Shown here: piece after piece, positions 17,690-26,868 of the stretch
Position numbering within the stretch: position 1 is the stretch's first letter
Layout: each line of letters opens with the position of its first letter
Origin: Cyanobacteriota bacterium
GTDB taxonomy: Bacteria; Cyanobacteriota; Cyanobacteriia; Cyanobacteriales; Microcoleaceae
Assembly (NCBI GenBank): GCA_025362325.1
Contig: JANYGO010000266.1
Span: 1-50,575, forward strand
Direction of reading: 5' to 3'
DNA: 50,575 bases
Notes under the pieces: generated by a model
Seen by the model: the letters and a program-made list of their open reading frames with translations, nothing else
Databases searched by the model: none
What the model was told of the DNA's origin: nothing
Made by a program: the position numbers and the translations under genes

Positions 17690-18324
17690 GTAATTTGAAT
17701 ATCGTAAATCGGCTTATTTGTCAAGCAATACCAATGACAGACAAATAAATCCGGCACTTGAACGCCTACAGAAGCGATCGCAGGTGCACCCGGAAAAGGC
17801 CAAAGCCGATCGAAAAAAATCCTGTCCCCAACGAACCCAAACTGCATCAAATAAGTCGCAGGCGGCGCATTTAAAAGATCCAGCAAGCGGTAAGCCAATT
17901 CGTAAAGCTGCTGCCGCCAAACATCCGACAAATGCAGCGGTTGACGGTAACTCAACTCGCCAGACAACTTGTCAGATTCCGCAGCGATCGCCTCAGCATA
18001 CAACGGCCCTTTTGCCGTCAACACCACAGGCAGCCAAAAATTGCCATCGCCGACGGGAAAAAGCAACTCCTGGCCCACTCGATCGCGCGCCGCCGCCACA
18101 TTAGCGCAAAATCTAAACACATATTGACCCGGAAAAACTAGATCGAACGGCAGATCCAGCGTCAAAGGACAAACGAGCGCCCCCGAAAGAGCGATCACAC
18201 CAGAATAGAGTTCCGACACCCCACAGATATTGACTTCAGTTACAGGATCGGATTGAGCGATCGCCTCCAGGAGACGATCTGCCGGGCCCCGCGAATCGCC
18301 CGCCACAATCAAAACCTTAGACAT
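17683..18324 (-). CDS. Conserved cyanobacterial hypothetical protein
   Basis: From the ATG at 18324 the protein has 213 residues and begins SKVLIVAGDSRGPADRLLEA, like a nucleotide- or metabolite-binding alpha/beta domain. The C-terminal part has TYLMQFGFVGDRIFFDRLWP, an arrangement that loosely recalls the C-terminal strand of ATP-grasp folds, but this is weak. I chose this start over the one 36 bases upstream because it overlaps the end of the coiled-coil gene by 8 bases, which implies translational coupling. The function is unknown. The two genes are probably one operon. Confidence 0.7.
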   Translation of the reverse strand: MSKVLIVAGDSRGPADRLLEAIAQSDPVTEVNICGVSELYSGVIALSGALVCPLTLDLPFDLVFPGQYVFRFCANVAAARDRVGQELLFPVGDGNFWLPVVLTAKGPLYAEAIAAESDKLSGELSYRQPLHLSDVWRQQLYELAYRLLDLLNAPPATYLMQFGFVGDRIFFDRLWPFPGAPAIASVGVQVPDLFVCHWYCLTNKPIYDIQITS

Positions 18325-18871
18325 TGCCAAAGCTCGGCATTTGAATCCCGCGATCGTCATCAGGATCGACGCTGGGCAGATCCAGACCCTTCGCCTTGCG
18401 ATTGCGCACCGCCAGACGGTAAGTAACGCTTTGCAACTCAGTGTGCAACTGACGGTTTTCCTTTTGCAGTTGATCTAACTTTTCCTTAATCGGCTCGATC
18501 CGTTCGGCGAACTTCTGGCGGTAAACCCCCGGCAATTCCTGCACCACTTGTTCCAGCATCCGAGAGCGATCGGTCAATTCTTGCACTGACTGCCGCAGTT
18601 GATAAACCTCTGTATCCCGATCGGCGATTTGTTCCTGATAAAAACCTACCTGTTCTTCTACAGCTTGCAGTTGTTCGCGCATCGCCTGCATTTGAGCTTT
18701 GTGGCGATCGGAAACGGACGGCGCCGGTACAAAACTTGAATTTCCCTTCACCAGTCTGAAAAGTTCTTGAGACAATTGCTGCACCAATTGGTCGCGCATT
18801 TGCAGCTCTTCGGTGAGACGAGATACCTCTGATTGCAGTTCTTTTGAGCTTACAAGTTTAGTTGGATTCAC
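18317..18871 (-). CDS. Coiled-coil protein
   Basis: The 184-residue protein is almost wholly coiled coil from about residue 8 to 150, with heptads such as LTEELQMRDQLVQQLSQELF and QMQAMREQLQAVEEQVGFYQ. The basic stretch YRLAVRNRKAKG (about 150-161) is followed by an acidic, Gly-containing tail. There is no signal peptide or membrane segment. It probably acts as a cytoplasmic scaffold for the coupled downstream gene product (inference). No known family can be named. Confidence 0.72.
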   Translation of the reverse strand: MNPTKLVSSKELQSEVSRLTEELQMRDQLVQQLSQELFRLVKGNSSFVPAPSVSDRHKAQMQAMREQLQAVEEQVGFYQEQIADRDTEVYQLRQSVQELTDRSRMLEQVVQELPGVYRQKFAERIEPIKEKLDQLQKENRQLHTELQSVTYRLAVRNRKAKGLDLPSVDPDDDRGIQMPSFGNV

Positions 18872-19403
18872 GATGATTCTCAGCTTTTGCTATATAGTTT
18901 GTTTCTTTAAAATATCTTTGCCTTACCGCAGAGGCAAGAGGCAATTTAAAAATTTTGAACCCGGGCTGGCTAGATTGAGCGACCACAAGTCAACGGCAAA
19001 GCCCAGTTTAACCCAGATCGGCACCAACGTCAGTGGATTTGAGATTTGAGATTTGAGATTGGGGATTACTGATTTCATAAGAGTTTGGAGCAAGTGCCTA
19101 CCGTTACATTTGGGAAACTGGTATCACATCAAATCCTGGCAGGACTCACCCCCTGCGACTAAAGAAAACGGTTTTTTTACCGATATTAAGGGTTTGATCC
19201 AAATATTAGGTTAAAAAACCCGGTTTCTAGCTCGCGACGAAAGTTAAACCCGGTTTCTGCGTAGATTTCTCGGACACTTCACGCCAAACTGATAGAAACC
19301 CGGTTTCTCGCTACATATCGCGATCGCTCTGAAACTCTCGCTACATATTGGTCAATAAACCCGGTTTCTGAGCTGTTTCTGAGCATAGTGCCAGATCTCC
19401 TCT
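18872..19403. repeat. Repeat-rich intergenic region
   Basis: No gene is seen in this 532-base gap. GATTTGA is repeated in tandem near 19038-19060. At least four copies of the AAACCCGGTTTCT motif follow (about 19218, 19246, 19292 and 19360), spaced 28-70 bases apart, plus a degenerate copy near 19168. The same motif is scattered over the window, so this is a local cluster of a short dispersed repeat. Confidence 0.7.
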
Positions 19404-19997
19404 CTAACCGATCGCAGCCGCGAGCACTTTGCCAGCTTCGTCCAAGGTGCTGCCAAAACAGATAATTCCGTCCTCGTGACCTGCCATCGCCAGAATTTTG
19501 CGATCGCCCAAATTCTCGTCCTCAAACAGTCTAAACATTTCTAAGGCCATCTGAGGAGTGCCGTAAGGTATTTCTTTTCTAGTAGTAGGAATCTTAAACA
19601 GCAGTTGCTGCCAGAGTTGAGGATTGTGGATGTGAATTATCGCCCCCACATCGCCAGCGTGAAGGTACAGTGCTGCATGAGTCAGGGACTCCGACGAAGC
19701 TGGTACGGGGCCCCGGCAGCCGAGGAAATTTTGTTCTAAGTTAAATTCGGTAACAGTACAGTATGATTCAGGCCCTATAGCTCGCAAGTGTGCTGTCTGG
19801 GTGCCGGAAATCACGAACTGGCAAGAATTGCCAATCCTGACGCTGACGTTCCCAAACCCGATGCCATTTTCGTAGACGCCAATTAATCCCCAAGAGTGGA
19901 GGAGCTCGCGCCAGTCCATCAAATCAGCTATATCCCGGGCAGCTACAGGGTCTGCCTTTTTCCAGTCACAGCGGTACTTAACGACTCCTTCATCCAT
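19404..19997 (-). CDS. Class II aldolase/adducin-family protein
   Basis: The 197-residue protein has the class II aldolase fold. GIGFGNVSVRI is the substrate-loop segment (N-x-S like), and HIHNPQLW (about 120-127) and AGHEDGIICFG (about 168-178) supply the His ligands that hold the catalytic zinc. Relatives include fuculose-phosphate aldolase, ribulose-phosphate epimerase and methylthioribulose-phosphate dehydratase. The substrate cannot be assigned, and no salvage-pathway neighbours are present. It is a single gene on the minus strand. Confidence 0.82.
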   Translation of the reverse strand: MDEGVVKYRCDWKKADPVAARDIADLMDWRELLHSWGLIGVYENGIGFGNVSVRIGNSCQFVISGTQTAHLRAIGPESYCTVTEFNLEQNFLGCRGPVPASSESLTHAALYLHAGDVGAIIHIHNPQLWQQLLFKIPTTRKEIPYGTPQMALEMFRLFEDENLGDRKILAMAGHEDGIICFGSTLDEAGKVLAAAIG

Positions 19998-20095
19998 TCA
20001 TTTTCCTGCCGATTGCGGGTACAACAGACACGGCAGGGCCAGAGGCTTCACCTAAGTTGTCAAACTGCTTTTTTTGCCGCCTGCTCAGAAATAGT

Positions 20096-20179
20096 CTACA
20101 TTCCAGTGTCGCCGTAATTGGCGATCGACATCAGCAAAAAGTAAACGACGAAAGAAGAACCAATTATTCCAAATATCAT
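20096..20179 (-). CDS. Possible 27-residue single-span membrane protein
   Basis: A minus-strand frame from ATG 20177-20179 to TAG 20096-20098 encodes 27 residues, with IFGIIGSSFVVYFLLMSIA forming one membrane helix and a short NYGDTGM tail. TGAGGC lies about 7 bases before the start. Tiny single-helix proteins of this size are common as photosystem, cytochrome b6f and NDH-1 subunits in cyanobacteria, but the sequence matches none that I can name. The rest of the 19998-20590 gap holds nothing I recognise. Confidence 0.4.
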   Translation of the reverse strand: MIFGIIGSSFVVYFLLMSIANYGDTGM

Positions 20180-20590
20180 GGTTTTGCCTCAACAGGTGAT
20201 TAGAAAAGTTGAATATGAAAATGCACGCTTTCAGGCTGGGAGTTTGATTCCCGGCTCTGACCCGAGCGAGTTTCTGATGTGAAGCTATGTAGCATCCCGG
20301 AACAAGTTATCGTTCTATACTACAGCATTTATACTGAGACGACTTACTCCCTAAGAAGTATTTAACGAGCAACTAGCCCTCGAGCCGCTAACTTAGGTAA
20401 AAAACAACCGTATATTTACTGATTTTTTAAATTATACAGATCTTGCAGCGAGTCGAACACAAAAATCAAATATTTTTTAACAGATCGCCCAAAAGGCAAG
20501 CCGACCGAGCAGTGAATGCCCGATCGGCTAAAATCTTGTGTAGAGCGATTCACGAAGAGGGATAGCTGCGCCGCGCGTCCCCGCAGCCCT

Positions 20591-21586
20591 TTAAATGTGG
20601 AAGTGATACAAGATGCTGCCGTCGTCTTTAATTTCGCAATTGGCATTAAAGACTTCAGCTTGTTGGTTCAAAAAACGCTGAGCCACATCCGGCGACAGCC
20701 GCGTCTCCATCGCAAACCGCACCAGAGTGATTTCGCCGCTGCCTTCTTTGATCAGTCGGTACAAAGCACTTTGCAGCCTTTCGCTCTCTTCTCGCTCAAA
20801 AGCTGTTTTGTTCTGCCAATCCGCCACCGAAGGAATCAAACCGCGGCTCACCAAAATCGCCAACAGCAGGCCCACTCCCAAAATTAGAGGCACAGTCGGA
20901 TCGCTCGTGGGCGTCGCCACAACTTGCGGCGCCTCTGCAGCAGCCAAACTGCTCACCATTTCTTTTTCCGACGCTTGCGTATCCGCCATCGCCAGTTGAG
21001 TTTTGTTGTAAACGTCTTGCTGAAGCTTCATTTGCTGCAACAGGCGAGCGCGCTCTCTTTCGTATTGGTCGAGTTGTTGCTGAGCTTGTTTAAGGTCTTG
21101 AGTGACTTGCGCCAAGCGTTGGTTGAGCGACTGATTGACTGATTGCCACCGATATCTGTTAATCAGGCGGCTTTTTTCAACCATGCCCTTCATCAACATA
21201 TCCGCCGTTTGCACTGCTTGTTCCCGATCGAGCGATCGATACCCAACAGCAATCTCTAGCGGTTGTTCCGGCTTAGAAATCTTAACGCTAGCATTTTGTC
21301 GAACTTGCTGCGGCGACAGTTTAACAGCATCTGCCACTGCTTTGACAACATTATCTGCCAGCAGAACATCCGGAGTCAGTTGCTCTCCCTGCTTGAGAAT
21401 TGTCGTGCCGGTGCTCGAAAATTTAACTGGCGGACTATTAGAGCCCAGAGTGCCTTGAGCCATGAATCCGGGCGGCGGAGCTAGGCGATAGGCAAGGGCC
21501 CCTGAAATACCCATAATTACAGCAAAACTGCCTAGGGCAATCCATCTGTATTGATTTGCTGAAGATCTAAAACGTAAATTTCCCAT
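20591..21586 (-). CDS. Wzz/chain-length-determinant-like membrane protein
   Basis: The 331-residue protein has an N-terminal membrane helix (about 15-33), an extracytoplasmic region and a second helix near 229-247 (PLILGVGLLLAILVSRGLI). The middle carries a long coiled coil (about 150-195: LAQVTQDLKQAQQQLDQYER). Two helices flanking a coiled-coil loop is the layout of polysaccharide co-polymerases (Wzz type). A short cytoplasmic domain (about 255-331) follows and is unfamiliar; it contains a winged-helix-like segment. Absence of glycan genes nearby makes the role uncertain. Confidence 0.6.
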   Translation of the reverse strand: MGNLRFRSSANQYRWIALGSFAVIMGISGALAYRLAPPPGFMAQGTLGSNSPPVKFSSTGTTILKQGEQLTPDVLLADNVVKAVADAVKLSPQQVRQNASVKISKPEQPLEIAVGYRSLDREQAVQTADMLMKGMVEKSRLINRYRWQSVNQSLNQRLAQVTQDLKQAQQQLDQYERERARLLQQMKLQQDVYNKTQLAMADTQASEKEMVSSLAAAEAPQVVATPTSDPTVPLILGVGLLLAILVSRGLIPSVADWQNKTAFEREESERLQSALYRLIKEGSGEITLVRFAMETRLSPDVAQRFLNQQAEVFNANCEIKDDGSILYHFHI

Positions 21587-22489
21587 AGTGAATAGTCAAG
21601 TCATAACATATGCGGCCTGGCAGCTAGTCCTAAACCGTCTAGCGATGGTCTCTTTCTTTTTCTTTTGAGTGAAATTGACTGCTGAAAAATCACTCACATT
21701 GTAGCGAAAAGCTTTCAGATCGGCTTTTCAGAGTTGCCAATATTTATGTTCCCAAAAAAGCATCGTAGTTGTGTTTTATCGTAACTATAACCTCAGCTTT
21801 TATCTTGATAAATTACTACAAAAAGTTGCCGGCGCGACCAGGATTCAGGAAGTCTGCTGCCACCAGCAGAGCAGGATTGCTCTGCTGGTGAAATCTTGCA
21901 AAGCCTTGCCGTGCTTGTTGACAATTAAAACTTTCACCTGTAGAGCCTGTGGCAATCCTCCACTTATTTTACCAGAAAGAATTGGTTTAAAGCCTCCACC
22001 CTTAAAGCCGAGAAATTAAAATCAGACTATTCATTACTCCAATCCTCGGACTTATGATTGTCAAGTGCCCTCAAGCGGTCAACTGTCGAGCGGTCAACTG
22101 AATGAAGTCTTGCTGGGCATCTTGCGTCCGCTATTGGGCAGATGCGTGGTTATTCGATCGCAGATAATGGTACGTCGCCATAAATTTTTACTTTGGTTTA
22201 GCAGCGACGTTAGTTGTGTCGCGGCACTTCGCAAAAGTCTGAGACCTTGCCTGCACTAGATACTTTTTCCCGTCGGCATATTTAAACCCTTGACAGTTGC
22301 ACAAAGCCGGCGCTATCGCGCCTACAGACTCGATCCGATCGAACGAAGGCAAACCCGATCGCCAACTGCTAATGCGTGCCCGATATTCTCCAATAAGAGC
22401 GGGTCAAACAATCAAAAAAACCTTAAATATTATTCCTAAAAAGTTACTAGCCAAGAATTATACCACGCACTCAGAGAGTTTGCTACAAA
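21587..22489. other. Long intergenic region with a perfect hairpin
   Basis: About 0.9 kb without a recognisable gene. At 21861-21890 CACCAGCAGAGCA and TGCTCTGCTGGTG form a perfect 13-bp stem closing a GGAT tetraloop. GAGCGGTCAACTG-like units occur as a direct repeat near 22073-22102. The frames in this region look non-coding. It may hold an untranslated RNA or a decayed gene. Confidence 0.5.
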
Positions 22490-22528
22490 TAAAAAAAGTT
22501 GTGGAGCAGGCCGCGAGACCTGCTCCAC
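22490..22528 (-). terminator. Rho-independent terminator of the aroC-MBL operon
   Basis: On the minus strand GTGGAGCAGG pairs with CCTGCTCCAC across an 8-base loop (22501-22528) and is followed by a run of seven T (complement of 22491-22497). It lies about 54 bases beyond the MBL gene stop, so it should end transcription of aroC and the MBL gene. Confidence 0.8.
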
Positions 22529-22581
22529 ATCAAATGATGGCTTGACAAAGGTACGATCGATCGACCGTCATTTGTCAATAT

Positions 22582-23493
22582 TCAGAAGCCGATCGGCAAA
22601 ATCAGACCCTCGCGGGCCATGACAGCCTTCGGGAAAGCGATTTGCACCTCTTCGGCGATGCTATCGAGAAAATCGTCAGTATGAGCCGGATCGTGGTGAA
22701 AAATCACCACCCGTTTCACCCGGGCCTCCTTAGCCATTCTCACCGCTTCCTGCCAAGTCGAGTGTCCCCAACCCACCTTCGGAGACTTAGGGTTGTGATA
22801 TTCCTCGTCTGTGTACATCGCGTCGTAAATCAGCACGTCAGCGTCGAGGGCTAAATTGTAGATATTCTCATCGAGTCGATCTGGAAAATGTTCGGTATCC
22901 GAACAGTAAACAACAGATCGTCCCTGCCAACTCACCCGATATCCCATAGCAGTATTGGGGTGATTCAGAGAACCCGTCCTAATCTCAATATCGTCCAGCA
23001 TCATCGTCTGGTTGTGATTGAGTTCGTAGAAATTCAAATCTGCCTGCAAACCCATCAGTGGCACCGGCGAATTCGAGTGCAGAACCCGTTCCACAAAGTG
23101 CCTTTTCATGCACTCTCCATCCGGCGGAATCGCCCCATAAATATCAAAGCTATTGCCGCGGATAAAAGCCGGGGCGAACAGCGGGAAACCTTGAATGTGA
23201 TCCCAGTGATAGTGAGTAAAAAACATATAAGCTTGCACGGGCATTTCTTGCAGCAACTGGTCTCCCAGCATCCGCAAGCCAGTTCCGCCGTCAAAAATCA
23301 AGCGTTTTCCACCGACTCGCATTTCCAAACAAGAAGTATTGCCGCCGTAGCGAACCGTTTCCTGTCCGGGTGTCGGAACACTGCCCCGCACCCCCCAGAA
23401 CTGCACTACAAAATCATCTATACCTGTTATTGCTTCGGAGGGTTGAGGGCAATCAACGGGATTTTCCATTACAGAGGACAAGCTGATTTCCAT
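22582..23493 (-). CDS. MBL-fold metallo-hydrolase
   Basis: The 303-residue protein begins its fold at FWGVRGSVPTPG (about 33-44) with YGGNTSCLEM. The zinc motif HYHWDHIQGFP (about 93-103) is a variant of HxHxDH in which the first His-x-His is kept. Later metal ligands lie in NHPNTAMGYRV, VVYCSDTEHF and IFHHDPAH. This is the RNase Z/phosphodiesterase-like branch of the superfamily with the GVRGSxP start seen in cyclic-nucleotide or phosphonate-type hydrolases. The substrate is unknown. It follows aroC by one base, so the two are co-transcribed. Confidence 0.88.
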   Translation of the reverse strand: MEISLSSVMENPVDCPQPSEAITGIDDFVVQFWGVRGSVPTPGQETVRYGGNTSCLEMRVGGKRLIFDGGTGLRMLGDQLLQEMPVQAYMFFTHYHWDHIQGFPLFAPAFIRGNSFDIYGAIPPDGECMKRHFVERVLHSNSPVPLMGLQADLNFYELNHNQTMMLDDIEIRTGSLNHPNTAMGYRVSWQGRSVVYCSDTEHFPDRLDENIYNLALDADVLIYDAMYTDEEYHNPKSPKVGWGHSTWQEAVRMAKEARVKRVVIFHHDPAHTDDFLDSIAEEVQIAFPKAVMAREGLILPIGF

Positions 23494-23494
23494 T

Positions 23495-24595
23495 TTAAAA
23501 TTCAGACTTTAAGGTTCCACATTGTCCGTGATGGCGCAGCAGATGGTCGCACAAAACTAAAGCTACCATTGCTTCCACCATTGGCACAGCTCTTGGCAAA
23601 ACGCAAGCATCGTGCCGTCCTTTAGCCGCTAGCAGCGTTGCTTCGCCCTCTCGGGTAACTGTACGCTGCTGCTGGCGAATTGTTGCAGTTGGCTTGAAAG
23701 CCGCCCGCAGAATGATATTTTCACCGTTAGCAATGCCACCCTGAATTCCACCGGAGCGATTCGTGACTGTACGAATTTCTCCTTGTTCATCAGTATAGTA
23801 TTCATCATTGTGTTCGCTGCCCTTGAGCAGAGTCCCGGCAAAGCCCGAACCAATTTCAAAGCCTTTGCTGGCGGGTAAGGACATGATCGCTTTGGCCAAA
23901 TCGGCTTCGAGTTTGTCGAATACCGGCATTCCTAAGCCTTTGGGTACGTTGCGGGCGACGCATTCGACTACACCGCCGATCGAATCTCCACTGTCGCGAA
24001 CTTTTTCGATCAGTTCAATCATTTTAGTTGCACATTCGGCATCTGGACAGCGGACAATGTTGCTTTCTACTTGTTCTAAGGTAACAGTGTCCGGGTCGGC
24101 GACGCATTCTAAGTCTTTGATACGTTTAACGTAGCCGACTATTTCGACTCCTGCTGCTTGGAAGAGAATTTTTTTGGCGATCGCGCCTGCTGCTACTCTA
24201 CCAATTGTTTCTCTCGCCGAACTTCGACCACCGCCTTGCCAGTTGCGAATGCCGTACTTAGCATCGTAGGTAGCATCTGCGTGAGAAGGACGGTAAGTTG
24301 TCGCCATTTCGCCGTAATCTTGGGGGCGAGTGTCTTGATTGCGGACTAAAATGGCGATCGGAGTTCCCAGAGTTTTGCCTTCAAACACGCCGGACAGAAT
24401 TTCGCAGGTATCTGCTTCTTTGCGGGGCGTAGTAATTTTGCTTTGGCCCGGGCGGCGGCGATCGAGTTCCGCTTGAATTTCCGATGCGTCGATCGACACT
24501 AGCGGCGGACAACCGTCAATTACTACTCCCACACCGCCGCCGTGAGATTCCCCAAATGTCGAGATCCGAAATAGATGCCCAAAGGTATTGCCCAT
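23495..24595 (-). CDS. aroC: Chorismate synthase
   Basis: The 366-residue protein has the usual length and the family signatures [17 protein letters not shown] (about 16-32), [28 protein letters not shown] and [18 protein letters not shown]. It converts 5-enolpyruvylshikimate-3-phosphate to chorismate with reduced FMN, the last step of the shikimate route. Chorismate feeds aromatic amino acids and quinones. It is first in a two-gene unit with the MBL hydrolase. No other aro genes are close. Confidence 0.97.
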   Translation of the reverse strand: MGNTFGHLFRISTFGESHGGGVGVVIDGCPPLVSIDASEIQAELDRRRPGQSKITTPRKEADTCEILSGVFEGKTLGTPIAILVRNQDTRPQDYGEMATTYRPSHADATYDAKYGIRNWQGGGRSSARETIGRVAAGAIAKKILFQAAGVEIVGYVKRIKDLECVADPDTVTLEQVESNIVRCPDAECATKMIELIEKVRDSGDSIGGVVECVARNVPKGLGMPVFDKLEADLAKAIMSLPASKGFEIGSGFAGTLLKGSEHNDEYYTDEQGEIRTVTNRSGGIQGGIANGENIILRAAFKPTATIRQQQRTVTREGEATLLAAKGRHDACVLPRAVPMVEAMVALVLCDHLLRHHGQCGTLKSEF

Positions 24596-24903
24596 GATGC
24601 TTTTGCGTGAAAATTGATAATTTTTACTTTAACTGGAAGATAGATTTCTCAAATATAGATTTACTGTATTTTTGAAGAATATAGCATTGACTGGGATGCC
24701 GACAGTCGATCGCAGCACAGAAGTTCGATCGCATCCCGGTAGCGGAGTATCTACGAAGGGTATAGGAGAGGGGGAGAATTAGGAGAAGAGGAAAACTGTG
24801 AAAATATCCTCTTCCCTCGAACTGACATCAGTTACATCCGCTGCCGAACATCCATCCATCCGTTACATCCGTTAAAAAATCCGTTGCCGAACTTCCTTCA
24901 TCT
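24596..24903. repeat. Intergenic between aroC and psbN with short repeat
   Basis: No gene is seen. CATCCGTTACATCCGTTAAA and TCCGTTGCCGAACTTCC (24856-24900) repeat the element next to the sensor kinase stop at 4244-4288. Tandem CCATCCATCCGTTACATCCG units are visible. The aroC promoter should lie in the left part. Confidence 0.5.
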
Positions 24904-25035
24904 TTAATCTTCGTGTTCTTCAAAAGGATCTCTCAATTCCTTAGCGGGAGGGCCGAAAGCCGTGTAGATCGAGAAACCGGTGATTGCCACCAGACACATA
25001 CCGAGAGAAATGCCGAGAACTGCTGCTGGTTCCAT
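24904..25035 (-). CDS. psbN: Photosystem II assembly protein PsbN
   Basis: The 43-residue protein matches PsbN: one N-terminal membrane helix (about 3-25; [20 protein letters not shown]) and the highly conserved tail [18 protein letters not shown]. PsbN resides in the thylakoid membrane and is needed for photosystem II assembly and repair rather than as a stable subunit. It is divergent from psbH, as in other cyanobacteria and in plastids, where the two lie on opposite strands. Confidence 0.96.
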   Translation of the reverse strand: MEPAAVLGISLGMCLVAITGFSIYTAFGPPAKELRDPFEEHED

Positions 25036-25247
25036 ATTTGGGAGAGATTATGAGTGATCCCCTCTATAATATTACAAAAAATAACAATCCGTCTGAAAGT
25101 CTAGTGATTTTAGGCGCGGTACGGTATGGCAGCCAAGCCCCACTCCCCCTTCTCTCAGTCCCCCTGCCGCATTTCTGAGAAATTGCGATCGCAATTAGCG
25201 GTGGAAATATGTCAAACTTTTCTGTAGAGATTCATTGCAGGTGACTT

Positions 25248-25451
25248 ATGGCACAGCGGACTTGGTTGGGAGACATACTCAAACCCCTTAACTCAGAATA
25301 CGGCAAGGTAGCCCCCGGTTGGGGAACCACGCTATTGATGAGCGCGTTCATCGGACTGTTTTTCGTGTTCTTGTTGATTATTTTACAAATTTACAACTCT
25401 TCTCTGATTCTAGAGAATGTGGATGTCGATTGGTCGAGTCTCGGCCGCTAA
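25248..25451 (+). CDS. psbH: Photosystem II subunit PsbH
   Basis: The 67-residue protein begins [20 protein letters not shown], the canonical cyanobacterial PsbH start, and has one membrane helix (about 28-48). It ends [16 protein letters not shown]. PsbH is a core subunit near CP47 that stabilises photosystem II and the QB site. The cyanobacterial form lacks the phosphorylated extension of plants. It is divergent from psbN, so the 212-base gap holds both promoters. Confidence 0.97.
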   Translation: MAQRTWLGDILKPLNSEYGKVAPGWGTTLLMSAFIGLFFVFLLIILQIYNSSLILENVDVDWSSLGR

Positions 25452-25601
25452 AAATTGAGCACCGACAAGTAAGGCTAACAGTAAAAGCTGAGGGTAGAGG
25501 AGAAATGGTAAAAGCTAAGTTTTCCCATTTTCCCTTGCCCTTTCCCGTTAGTGCCTCGTAATTAAATGCTAACTAATTAAACAAATTGCAGGAGAAAATA
25601 A

Positions 25602-25862
25602 ATGAATATCTTTGGCATTGGTTTGCCGGAAATGGCAGTAATTTTTACCATCGCCCTGTTGGTATTCGGCCCGAAAAAGTTACCAGAAATCGGTCGGAGT
25701 TTCGGGAAAGCACTTCGGGGATTTCAGGATGCTTCCCGGGATTTTGAGTCAGAGTTTACGCGGGAAACCAAGCAGCTAGAAGAAGCAGTAGCAACTACCA
25801 AAAAGCCGGAAACTGAAAAAGTCACGGCTGCTACTCCCAAGGAAGATACCGCAGACAGTTAA
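25602..25862 (+). CDS. tatA: Twin-arginine translocase subunit TatA/TatE
   Basis: The 86-residue protein has the TatA layout: short periplasmic start MNIFGIGLPE with the conserved Glu in the N-terminus of one helix (about 7-22), the FGPKKLPEIGRSFGKAL hinge and amphipathic helix (about 23-39), then a charged, disordered tail. TatA oligomers form the pore for folded twin-arginine proteins in thylakoid and plasma membranes. A GCAGGAGA ribosome site lies before the ATG. It abuts pth directly. Confidence 0.95.
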   Translation: MNIFGIGLPEMAVIFTIALLVFGPKKLPEIGRSFGKALRGFQDASRDFESEFTRETKQLEEAVATTKKPETEKVTAATPKEDTADS

Positions 25863-26525
25863 ATGAACAACACTCAGAAGTCGGAAACACCAGCGGAGTT
25901 AGTGATTCCTCAGTTAATAGTTGGCTTGGGAAATCCCGAACCTAAATACGATCGCACGCGACACAACATCGGCTTTAATGCTGTCGATGCCTTGGCGCAA
26001 TCGTGGCAGATTTCTTTGTCGGAAAATCGCAAATTTCAAGGCATATTCGGCGAGGGAAATCGACCGCGCGGACAGAAAATTCGCTTGCTGAAACCGCTAA
26101 CTTATATGAACCTTTCCGGGCAAGCGATTCGGGCGGCTGCGGATTGGTACAAAATACCTGCGGAGTCAGTGTTAGTAGTATACGATGATATGGATTTGCC
26201 GATCGGGAAATTGAGAATGCGGCTTTCTGGTTCAGCCGGCGGGCATAATGGGATGAAATCGACAATTTCTCATTTAGGCACAGACAAATTTCCCCGCTTG
26301 CGGATTGGCATCGGCAAACCTCAAAACGATGCTGCTAAAAATGAGAAAGATACGATTTCCTTCGTGTTAGGAAAATTTTCCTCAGAGGAAAGTCTGTTAG
26401 TAGAAAAAGTGCTTAAACTGGTTGTAGAAGCTGTGGAACTAAGTCTGCACCAAGGAGTAGAAAAAGCCATGAGCCTTTACAATAGTCGCACAATTGCAGA
26501 AACAAACGCGGAAACAAAAAGGTGA
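25863..26525 (+). CDS. pth: Peptidyl-tRNA hydrolase
   Basis: The 220-residue protein shows all key Pth residues: GLGNPEPKYDRTRHNIGF with catalytic His34, KPLTYMNLSG with the conserved Asn, VVYDDMDLPIGKLRMR with the Asp, and SGSAGGHNGMKS with the second Asn. It frees tRNA from stalled peptidyl-tRNA in the cytoplasm. The start codon follows the tatA stop without a gap, so translation is likely coupled. An extra 18 residues precede the usual fold. Confidence 0.96.
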   Translation: MNNTQKSETPAELVIPQLIVGLGNPEPKYDRTRHNIGFNAVDALAQSWQISLSENRKFQGIFGEGNRPRGQKIRLLKPLTYMNLSGQAIRAAADWYKIPAESVLVVYDDMDLPIGKLRMRLSGSAGGHNGMKSTISHLGTDKFPRLRIGIGKPQNDAAKNEKDTISFVLGKFSSEESLLVEKVLKLVVEAVELSLHQGVEKAMSLYNSRTIAETNAETKR

Positions 26526-26788
26526 GTTCGAGACGTTTGCCTGAAACAACAGCATATGTTCGAGTTACTGGCCAATCTTGGCAAAAAGGCACGATTGAGG
26601 GTGAAGTGACTGCCGGCAATTTTGAGTGGCAGTTTCAGTGGCGTTTCACCGCAGAAAAAACACTGATACTTGAGCCTTCTCAGGGTAGGGCATTGATTCA
26701 GGAACCGCTGCACCGTTTTCTGGAAAAATGGGATTATCAATTAGAACCAGGTGGCGATTATTCGTTTACGGTTCGGGCTGAGTTTTAA
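26522..26788 (+). CDS. Small conserved cyanobacterial protein (DUF3146-like)
   Basis: This 88-residue protein starts with GTG overlapping the pth stop (GTGA). It reads RRLPETTAYVRVTGQSWQKG, EWQFQWRF, and ends YQLEPGGDYSFTVRAEF, a beta-rich single domain. I associate this pattern with DUF3146, a family confined to cyanobacteria, from memory. The GTGA overlap argues strongly that it is a real, coupled gene. The function is unknown. Confidence 0.75.
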   Translation: MSSRRLPETTAYVRVTGQSWQKGTIEGEVTAGNFEWQFQWRFTAEKTLILEPSQGRALIQEPLHRFLEKWDYQLEPGGDYSFTVRAEF

Positions 26789-26868
26789 AATCTTGGTAAT
26801 GGGAAATGCGGAAAAGGTAATCAGGAATAAAAACTTCCTTTAGTAGGATATCCGATGCCAGTAATTAT

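Noticed and set aside
22065-22259. 64-residue frame in the gap before the MBL gene
   Set aside because: It consists largely of repeated and low-complexity segments and has no ribosome site or family match.
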